A stretch of DNA of 5,959 nt from an uncultured Eubacteriales bacterium (lineage in GTDB: Bacteria; Bacillota; Clostridia; Oscillospirales; Feifaniaceae). Each line of letters begins with the position of its first letter. Position 1 is the first letter of the stretch. The DNA is taken from assembly GCA_902474785.1 (NCBI GenBank), contig CABRXB010000080.1, positions 1 through 5,959 of the forward strand. The letters are read 5' to 3'. The notes beneath the pieces are model-generated. The model saw only the letters and a list, made by a program, of their open reading frames with translations, searched no databases and was not told where the DNA came from. Positions 4,562 through 5,959 of this stretch are shown here, piece by piece. Position numbers and translations under genes: made by a program.

Positions 4562-5959
4562 GTGCTGACACCTGAATACCTCCAGAGTGTGCCGGATGCC
4601 CTGGTTGACCTGTATGCCCAGGCTGAAATGGACATTTTGGCTGACATGGCACGGCGCATCAATGGCTTTGATATGTTCATCCCCTCTGCCCAATATCAAA
4701 TGCAGGTACTTGAAGAAATGGGCGCTTTGCAGAGTGATATTGTGGCGGAATTGAGCCGCTTGACGGGCAAGAGCCGCAAGGAGCTGGCCGCCATTATGCG
4801 GGAGGCCGGCATGACATCCTTGGCAGCGGATGAGGCGTTATATAGGGCGGCGGGGCTTACCTCCTCCCCGCTGTCGGCCTCGCCCGCTGTAAAGGAGGTT
4901 TTGGCCGCAGGACTGAAAAAAACCAACGGCCTGTTTACCAACCTCACCAAGACCACCGCCAACACCGCCACAAAGCAGTTTGAGCGGGCACTTGATCGCG
5001 CCTATATGCAAATCAGCAGCGGCGCGTTTGATCCGGCCACGGCAACCAAGAATGTCATCAAAGACTTGGCCAAGGACGGCGTGGGCGCTATCACTTACTC
5101 AAGCGGCCACGTGGACAGCCTGGAGGTGGCCGTGCGCCGCGCCGTTGTCACCGGCGTCAACCAGACCTGCGGGAAAATGCAGGAGGCACGGGCTGATGAG
5201 ATGGGCTGTGACTTGGTGGAGGTTACGGCCCATCCCGGGGCGCGTCCGGCTCACGCGCAGTGGCAGGGGCAGATTTACAGCCGATCGGGAAAGTCAAAAA
5301 AATACCTCGATTTTGTGCAAAGTACTCGCTATGGCTATGGCGATGGGCTGATGGGCTGGAATTGCTCTCATTCTTTTCGGCCCTACATTGAGGGAATGCT
5401 CCGCACCTACCCCGAGAAGTTGCTGGAAAGTTATACGGCTCAAAACTATGAGTACAATGGACAGAAAATGACCCAGTACGAGGCTATGCAGAAGCAAAGA
5501 GGCATAGAGCGCAACCTGCGCCGATGGAAGCGGGAAAACATGGCCATGAAGTCGGCCGGACTGGATACCACAGAAAGCGCCGCAAAAATCGCCAAATGGC
5601 AGGGCATTCAAAAAGATTTTCTTGTCCAAACCGGGCTGAAGCGTCAGGCAGCGCGGGAAAGCATTGCTGGGTGGGGGCGTAGCCAGGCGGCCAGTGTGGT
5701 GAGCACCAATCGGGCATATACGGTGTTCTCCAGTAAGATTTTGACAGCGGGTAAGACCTTTACGAATGTAAACATCGCCGCTGTCTCCTCACATGTTTAT
5801 GGCCGGGCGAAGGAGCGCGGCGTCAACGCAGAAGGAATTATAGACGCCTTGACAAATCCATTAAAAACCAATAGCATAAGAGCAGACAAAAGCCAGCAGT
5901 TTATCGGCGCGACAGCCACGGTTGCGATCAATGTGGACAGCGGGAAAGTCGTGAGCGTT
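4562..5959 (+). CDS. Phage minor capsid protein (Phage_min_cap2-type) with C-terminal RNase-toxin-like domain, 3' truncated
   Basis: GTG 4562 lies three bases after the portal stop, with GAGGAG at 4550-4555. The frame stays open to the window end, giving 466 codons. Residues 1-130 are mostly helical. The family core follows, with the signature HPGARPAHAQWQGQIY (residues 224-239) and GWNCSHSFRPY (265-275), where His/Cys/Asn residues suggest a structural or metal-binding site. This is the minor head protein that normally follows the portal gene and associates with the portal region. Residues 280-385 are charged helices. From about residue 404 a separate domain begins: VSSHVYGRAKERGV with H411, R415 and R419, then IIDALTNPLK and ATVAINVDSGKVVSV. 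This resembles the BECR-fold (Barnase/EndoU/ColicinE5-D/RelE-like) nuclease domains found at the ends of phage head proteins. The last strand and stop lie beyond the window. Confidence 0.88.
   Translation, partial: MLTPEYLQSVPDALVDLYAQAEMDILADMARRINGFDMFIPSAQYQMQVLEEMGALQSDIVAELSRLTGKSRKELAAIMREAGMTSLAADEALYRAAGLTSSPLSASPAVKEVLAAGLKKTNGLFTNLTKTTANTATKQFERALDRAYMQISSGAFDPATATKNVIKDLAKDGVGAITYSSGHVDSLEVAVRRAVVTGVNQTCGKMQEARADEMGCDLVEVTAHPGARPAHAQWQGQIYSRSGKSKKYLDFVQSTRYGYGDGLMGWNCSHSFRPYIEGMLRTYPEKLLESYTAQNYEYNGQKMTQYEAMQKQRGIERNLRRWKRENMAMKSAGLDTTESAAKIAKWQGIQKDFLVQTGLKRQAARESIAGWGRSQAASVVSTNRAYTVFSSKILTAGKTFTNVNIAAVSSHVYGRAKERGVNAEGIIDALTNPLKTNSIRADKSQQFIGATATVAINVDSGKVVSV

Noticed and set aside
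3992..4699. 235-codon - strand frame across the end of the portal gene and the start of the minor capsid gene
   Set aside because: Both + strand genes are well supported by motifs and ribosome sites; this frame resembles no known protein and is a shadow.
1..5959. CRISPR array, tRNA, rRNA, insertion sequence or integrase
   Set aside because: I saw no regularly spaced repeats, cloverleaf-like sequence, transposase motif or recombinase motif in the window.

Overview
This window is a stretch of a tailed-phage or prophage genome of siphovirus type. All recognisable genes lie on the + strand. The host is most likely a GC-rich member of the Clostridia (Bacillota): the ribosome-binding sites are strong GGAGG types, and the gene set (A118/SPP1-like portal, Phage_min_cap2-type minor capsid protein, short sigma-region-4-like regulator, terminase of the 'NPFELPARVIAPSFASVF' type) is typical of prophages from gut clostridia. 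No integrase, attachment site, tRNA or host gene is present, so free phage and prophage cannot be told apart.

Positions 2-1228 are the end of the early/replication module. A replication-associated protein has lost its 5' end to the window edge and carries an unusually C-rich proline linker. It overlaps a small PD-(D/E)XK nuclease by 38 bases, and the nuclease is joined by an ATGA overlap to a 134-residue sigma-70-region-4-like (ArpU/DUF1492-type) late regulator. These three genes look translationally coupled.

Positions 1229-1479 hold no convincing gene. They contain a candidate extended -10 promoter just after the regulator, two small hairpins, and a strong Shine-Dalgarno tract that points to an ATA codon. 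This is the junction between early and late genes.

Positions 1480-5959 are the packaging and head module. The first gene is a single reading frame joining a small-terminase-like HTH region to a complete large terminase. A 14-codon micro-ORF follows, whose end forms one arm of an intrinsic-terminator-like hairpin, then the portal protein. The last gene is a minor capsid protein with a C-terminal RNase-toxin-like domain, cut by the window end. The expected flow is that the regulator turns on the late operon, the terminase motor docks on the portal and packages DNA, and the minor capsid protein joins the portal region of the head.

The points most worth a second look are the terminase fusion, its apparent AUA start, the micro-ORF/terminator arrangement before the portal gene, and the toxin-like tail on the minor capsid protein.
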